From assembly GCA_005889395.1 (NCBI GenBank), contig VBFX01000115.1, forward strand, positions 1-24,191: a DNA stretch of 24,191 nt, read 5' to 3'. Within the stretch, counting starts at the first letter, position 1. The number at the start of each line of letters is the position of its first letter. Below are positions 22,634 through 24,191 of the stretch, one piece after another. The DNA comes from Chloroflexota bacterium. Lineage in GTDB: Bacteria; Chloroflexota; Dormibacteria; CF-121. The position numbers and the translations under genes were made by a program. The notes beneath the pieces are model-generated. The model ran no database searches and was not told the DNA's origin. It saw only the letters and a list, made by a program, of their open reading frames with translations.

Positions 22634-24191
22634 TTAGCTGAGTTCAATCGTTTGTCCGAGACGGCCTTCGACGGGTGGCCCGCCGCGCCGGTGCACACGA
22701 ACCGCGGCCGCGTACTCGAGCGGGCCGCCGTCCAGCCGCAGATATTCCCGGTCGACGGTCGTCGTGAAGTGGAGCCGGCGGTGGTCGTCGGTCAACTCCA
22801 TCTCGGTCAGGCCATCGCCGCCCAGATAGACCTCAAAGCTCAGCGGATCCCAGCTTCGCTCGTTCGAATACTGGAGGTCGGGCCCCATCGGCAGCACGGC
22901 GCCAGCGCGCACCAACAGAGGGAGCGTTTCTAGCTCGGCGCTGTATGTGATCCAGCGCACGCCATCGAATTGTCGATCGGTCCAGTAGTCGAACCAGCCG
23001 CCGGCCGGCAGGTAAATCTCGCGCGAGCCTTGCGGCTTGAACATCGGCGCGACGAGGAGGTCGGGGCCCAGCATGTATTCGTCATCGATGTGATGGGTGG
23101 TTGGATCCGAGGGCCAGTCGTAGACCAGAGGCCGCGCTAGCGGGAGGCCATCTGGCGCGCGCCGCGCGGCTGCATATAAGTAAGGAAGGAGCCGGTAGCG
23201 CAGCTGCGCGTATTTCCGGAATATCGAGAGCGCCGGCTCGCCGTAGGCCCAGGGCTCGCGCGGCGCGGTGTGTCCGTGGGCGCGGGCATGCGAAAACAGC
23301 AAGCCCATCTGTGACCAGCGCACGTAGAGCTCGGGGCTGGGCGGATCGGTTAGCGTCGGAATCCCAAAGAAACCGCCCATGTCGAAGCTGGCGAACGCCG
23401 CTCCCGAAAGGATCCAGCTCAAGGCGCCGCGCAGGCTCGCGGCCATATCGTCGAAGGTGCAGCCAGGATCGCCACCCCAGTGCACCGGGTACCGCTGCGA
23501 CCCGGCATAACCCGAACGCCCCCAGATAAGACCGTACCCGTGGACCTCTTTGGTCGCCTCGAAAACGGCCCGCTGGTACAGAAGCGGATAGACGTTGTGC
23601 AGTTGCTCGGCGCTCGTGCCGTCATGAGGTGTGGCGTCGCCCGGCATGTCCTCGGCAAAGTCGGTCTTGATGACCGCGACGCCCATCTCCAGCAGCCGCC
23701 GGTTCTTGGCCTTGAACCAGTCGACGGCGTCGGGGTTGCTGAAGTCGACGGCGGCGCTCGGCTTGGCGAAGCCATGCACCAGCGCCAATCCCCCGCCATG
23801 CCCACTTCCAGAGGGGGAGGGAGACATCGTCTTGGTCTTCAGTAGGAAGCCCTTCTGCTCGCCTTCGGCTCGCATCTGCGAGTCGAGCGGCACATATGGG
23901 CTCTCCCAGAGGCTCAGGCGGAATCCGAGTGCCTTCAGCTCGGCGATCATCCCTTTCGGGTCGGGAAACGCCAACTCGTCCCACTCCAGGTCGCCATGGT
24001 GCCCTTCGTGGTGGCGCATCCAGTAGGGGTCGATGTGAATGACATCGCAAGGGACGCGCTCCTGTCGCATCCGGCGAGCGACCTCCATCACTTCATCGCG
24101 GTTGCGATAGCCCCAGCGGCTGATCCAGAAGCCGAAGGACCAATCCGGAGGCACGGCCGGGACGCCGGTGAGCTGGTGGTAGCCCTGCATG
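22634..24191 (-). CDS. GH31 alpha-glycosidase (partial, continues past the window)
   Basis: This glycoside hydrolase of family 31 cleaves alpha-linked glucose or xylose units. At least 519 codons are present; the 5' part, including most of the N-terminal beta domain, lies beyond the right edge, since family members have about 650-800 residues. Visible are WSFGFWISRWGY, the catalytic nucleophile in VIKTDFAED (D177 counted from the ATG at 24190), the acid/base region HWGGDPGCTF (D241), DMGGFFG and the LRYRLLPYLY segment of the barrel end. A C-terminal beta domain follows. A Ser/Pro/Gly-rich stretch (TMSPSPSGSGHGGG) interrupts the loop before VDFSNP and coincides with a REP-like DNA element. Alpha-xylosidase is as likely as alpha-glucosidase. 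Confidence 0.92.
   Translation of the reverse strand, partial: MQGYHQLTGVPAVPPDWSFGFWISRWGYRNRDEVMEVARRMRQERVPCDVIHIDPYWMRHHEGHHGDLEWDELAFPDPKGMIAELKALGFRLSLWESPYVPLDSQMRAEGEQKGFLLKTKTMSPSPSGSGHGGGLALVHGFAKPSAAVDFSNPDAVDWFKAKNRRLLEMGVAVIKTDFAEDMPGDATPHDGTSAEQLHNVYPLLYQRAVFEATKEVHGYGLIWGRSGYAGSQRYPVHWGGDPGCTFDDMAASLRGALSWILSGAAFASFDMGGFFGIPTLTDPPSPELYVRWSQMGLLFSHARAHGHTAPREPWAYGEPALSIFRKYAQLRYRLLPYLYAAARRAPDGLPLARPLVYDWPSDPTTHHIDDEYMLGPDLLVAPMFKPQGSREIYLPAGGWFDYWTDRQFDGVRWITYSAELETLPLLVRAGAVLPMGPDLQYSNERSWDPLSFEVYLGGDGLTEMELTDDHRRLHFTTTVDREYLRLDGGPLEYAAAVRVHRRGGPPVEGRLGQTIELS
23791..23825. repeat. REP-like GGGGGAGGGAG element inside the GH31 gene
   Basis: The plus strand reads CCCCC at 23791-23795, then GGGGGAGGGAG (about 23814-23824), resembling the CCCTCCCC/GGGGAGGG palindromes near 7552-7602. 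It is read in frame as a Ser/Pro/Gly-rich loop of the enzyme. Resemblance only; the pairing is partial. Confidence 0.35.

Noticed and set aside
22607..22647. Inverted repeat TTGACTCAG ... CTGAGTTCAA after the GH31 gene as terminator
   Set aside because: The arms differ by an inserted base, the loop is about 22 bases and no T-tract follows.

Overview
The window is a GC-rich, densely packed bacterial chromosome segment with short intergenic gaps and many 1-4 base gene overlaps. No rRNA, complete tRNA, CRISPR array, transposase or integrase is visible. The gene content is a bactofilin, a LipM-type octanoyltransferase, selA/selB, TrbL-like membrane proteins without a recognisable proteobacterial VirB set, a PocR-GAF-GGDEF protein, and several genes that look leaderless. 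This suggests an uncultured soil-type lineage near Chloroflexota/Dormibacterota, but that placement is inference and weak.

Layout. (1) Positions 1-3948, minus strand: a site-2-type M50 metalloprotease, selA and selB in one overlapping operon, followed by the first codons of another gene at the window edge. (2) 3975-7518, mostly minus: a terminator, a bactofilin, a proline-rich one-helix membrane protein, an apparently unannotated plus-strand structured RNA with a good sigma70-type promoter, then the operon ssb - 46-aa acidic protein - ychF - lipM-like. (3) 7619-9734, minus: a four-gene operon of three small membrane proteins (one TrbL/VirB6-like) and an M23 peptidase, behind a TTGACA promoter that carries a perfect inverted repeat. 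(4) 9744-13286, minus: a DUF4166-like membrane protein, a TIGR01777-type epimerase and a PocR-GAF-degenerate GGDEF sensor. (5) 13456-15823, plus: an ABC-2 type exporter (ATPase plus permease). (6) 15809-18176, minus: a tandemly duplicated thymidine kinase whose N-terminal copy is degenerate, and an M20 amidohydrolase that diverges from an unknown coiled-coil protein (18193-18732).

(7) 18733-22555 reads as an accessory island. It starts with a tRNA T-arm/CCA-like remnant, then has an AbiEi/AbiEii pair (minus) whose AbiEii toxin carries a C-terminal WYL-like domain, a palindromic operator shared with a divergent unknown gene, and a frameshifted lipoprotein. The antitoxin also seems frameshifted near its N-terminus. 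Beyond it (8) lies a partial GH31 glycosidase running off the right edge.

The most interesting candidates for new biology are three. The first is the AbiE-WYL module with its shared operator and divergent third gene. The second is the double thymidine kinase. The third is the small repressor-controlled TrbL-like/M23 operon. The putative small RNA at 4959-5067 is a fourth.
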